Below, piece by piece: positions 33,355 to 34,354 of a DNA stretch of 34,354 nt. Numbering within the stretch: position 1 is the stretch's first letter; each line of letters starts with the position of its first letter. This DNA comes from Bacteroidota bacterium. GTDB lineage: Bacteria; Bacteroidota; Bacteroidia; Bacteroidales; UBA12077. The stretch is from assembly GCA_020049295.1 (NCBI GenBank), contig JAIFLC010000061.1:1-34354 (forward strand), read 5' to 3'. The notes below the pieces were generated by a model that saw only the letters and a list, made by a program, of their open reading frames with translations, did not search any database and was not told the origin of the DNA. Position numbers and translations under genes: made by a program.

Positions 33355-33915
33355 ATGGAAAACCTAAATAAAATATTTAAAGCGCTTGAGTTTGCTGCAA
33401 ACCGGCATAAATACCAAACCCGAAAGGGAATTGGCAAAATCCCATATATTAATCACCCAATACGAGTAGCTAAAATATTAATCGATTTTGATGAGGATGA
33501 TACTGATTTAATTATCTCTGCAATTTTGCACGATGTTGTTGAAGATACAGCTCAAGGCGAAAAGCAGATTAAAGGCTTATCGGATATCATTTTGCAAATG
33601 TTTGGTGAAAATGTGTTGCTTACTGTTTTAGAAGTTACTGATAACAAAACCCTTTCTGTTGAAGAGCGCAAAAAGATGCAGGTTCAGCTCACACCCAAAT
33701 TATCCGACAGATCAAAAAAACTCAAAATTGCCGATAAAATATGCAATATTCAGGATATTATTGATGATCCGCCCGAAGGCTGGTCTGAAGATCGCAAAAT
33801 AGCATACCTCGATTGGGCAAAACAGGTTGTTGCTGGTGCCCGAGGTTTAAATCCTGAGATGGATGCATACTTTGATGAGGTTTATTCAACATCCATGCGT
33901 AAACTGGATAAATAA
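33355..33915 (+). CDS. Mesh1-like HD-domain small alarmone hydrolase
   Basis: The protein has 186 residues from ATG 33355; an upstream in-frame TTG (33331) adds only eight poorly conserved residues. The single HD domain has PYINHPIRVA (His34), ILHDVVEDT (His59, Asp60, Glu63, Asp64), EVTDNKTLSVEERKKMQ and KIADKICNI (Asp127), then PPEGWSEDRKIAYLDWA. This order and spacing match the metazoan Mesh1/HDDC3 type and bacterial SAHs, which remove the 3'-pyrophosphate of (p)ppGpp, or the 2'-phosphate of NADPH in some members. There is no synthetase, TGS or ACT domain. The metal-site residues all appear present, so it should be active. Confidence 0.88.
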   Translation: MENLNKIFKALEFAANRHKYQTRKGIGKIPYINHPIRVAKILIDFDEDDTDLIISAILHDVVEDTAQGEKQIKGLSDIILQMFGENVLLTVLEVTDNKTLSVEERKKMQVQLTPKLSDRSKKLKIADKICNIQDIIDDPPEGWSEDRKIAYLDWAKQVVAGARGLNPEMDAYFDEVYSTSMRKLDK

Positions 33916-33959
33916 TTTATATAGTTTTGTATTTATGATTTTAGATTTATCTTTATCGC

Positions 33960-34352
33960 GTGATAAAAAATAAGGCAATCATATTAGCTCCGTTACTTTT
34001 TGCTTGGACAATTATCTTTGCTCATACTATTATTCCGCATAATCATCATAATGAGTCGGTCGAGGAATGCAAATCACACACAAATAATTCGTCTGATAAA
34101 CATAAAATTGATTTTGTATCTTTCTTTTCAAGTCACGATCATCATTCCGAAGCACATAATCATTGTCATTTTAATATTAACACTACTTTAACGAAGTATG
34201 TTGATTCGCCTGTTGCATATTTTTATTCCGAAAATACTATCATTACTGTTTCTGATCAGATTCAAACTATTTATTTTGATCATCAGGTTAGTTTATTAAA
34301 ACACATTTATTTCGATTCCTTTAGCCATAGAGGTCCTCCTTCTTTTTCATAA
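33960..34352 (+). CDS. His-rich exported protein, metal-efflux-associated type
   Basis: The protein has 130 residues and starts at GTG 33960, with no ATG in frame near the hydrophobic signal (about 6-21, AIILAPLLFAWTIIFA). The mature part is very rich in His (PHNHH, SSHDHHSEAHNHCHF) with Cys residues, suited to binding divalent or monovalent transition metal ions. It ends SHRGPPSFS. Short His-rich proteins with an RGPP or RAPP end often precede TonB receptors and CusA/CzcA-type efflux genes in Bacteroidota, so a metal export operon may begin just past the window. The stop codon is 2 bases from the window edge. Confidence 0.7.
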   Translation: MIKNKAIILAPLLFAWTIIFAHTIIPHNHHNESVEECKSHTNNSSDKHKIDFVSFFSSHDHHSEAHNHCHFNINTTLTKYVDSPVAYFYSENTIITVSDQIQTIYFDHQVSLLKHIYFDSFSHRGPPSFS

Positions 34353-34354
34353 TC

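Noticed and set aside
1-34354. tRNA, rRNA, CRISPR arrays, phage genes and insertion sequences
   Set aside because: I scanned for cloverleaf-like GC-rich blocks, regularly spaced repeats and transposase motifs and saw none; the only GC-rich non-coding blocks are those at 29815-30000 and 30811-30880.

Overview
The window reads as AT-rich chromosome of a member of Bacteroidota, most likely class Bacteroidia. Supporting signs are a TonB-dependent receptor with a CarboxypepD_reg-like N-terminal domain, lipoprotein signals followed by acidic residues (C-T/E-D/E), LVIVD-propeller and FAS1 lipoproteins, few Shine-Dalgarno sequences, and an archaeal-type/GH57 glycogen gene set. I see no rRNA, tRNA, CRISPR array, phage gene or intact transposase.

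Layout. (1) 1-7917, an envelope transport block: the 3' end of one small secreted protein gene, a related full-length lipoprotein, a TonB receptor and a lipoprotein with two sulfite-oxidase-fold-like repeats, closed by a terminator near 4600. A second unit follows: a beta-barrel porin, then overlapping genes for a ModB/WtpB-type permease and its ATPase. Together they suggest import of an oxyanion (molybdate, tungstate or similar) or a cofactor-like compound, but no ModA/WtpA binding protein is present. (2) 7982-9784: a DUF1761 membrane protein and a PPP-type phosphatase. (3) 9781-12298, minus strand: a VTC-domain polymerase, a DUF4956 membrane protein and a CotH-like secreted protein, a recognisable polyphosphate-type module. 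(4) 12466-16250: ChaN-like protein, Ste24-type M48 protease, YfiH/PgeF family protein (minus strand) and a B3/B4-domain protein. (5) 16251-19495, minus strand: two paralogous outer-membrane-type proteins, an LVIVD protein split into two separately secreted halves, and an exported MsrB.

(6) 19847-29739, a six-gene alpha-glucan (glycogen) operon: debranching enzyme, a small Lys-rich DUF2934 protein, GT4 synthase-like glycosyltransferase, GH57 amylase with a Lys-rich tail, a 1418-residue fusion of GT3 glycogen synthase to GT35 phosphorylase, and a small TPR-like membrane protein. (7) 29740-31157: an unrecognised secreted protein between two spacers containing GC-rich palindromes unlike their surroundings. 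(8) 31158-34352: a four-repeat FAS1 lipoprotein with a clear terminator, a Mesh1-like small alarmone hydrolase, and a His-rich exported protein of the kind found ahead of metal-efflux operons.

The most interesting points are the binding-protein-less oxyanion transport block, the Lys-rich tails on two glycogen-locus proteins, the synthase-phosphorylase fusion, the split LVIVD gene, a YfiH homologue with His-to-Asn at a zinc ligand, and the palindromic elements flanking the 30092 gene.
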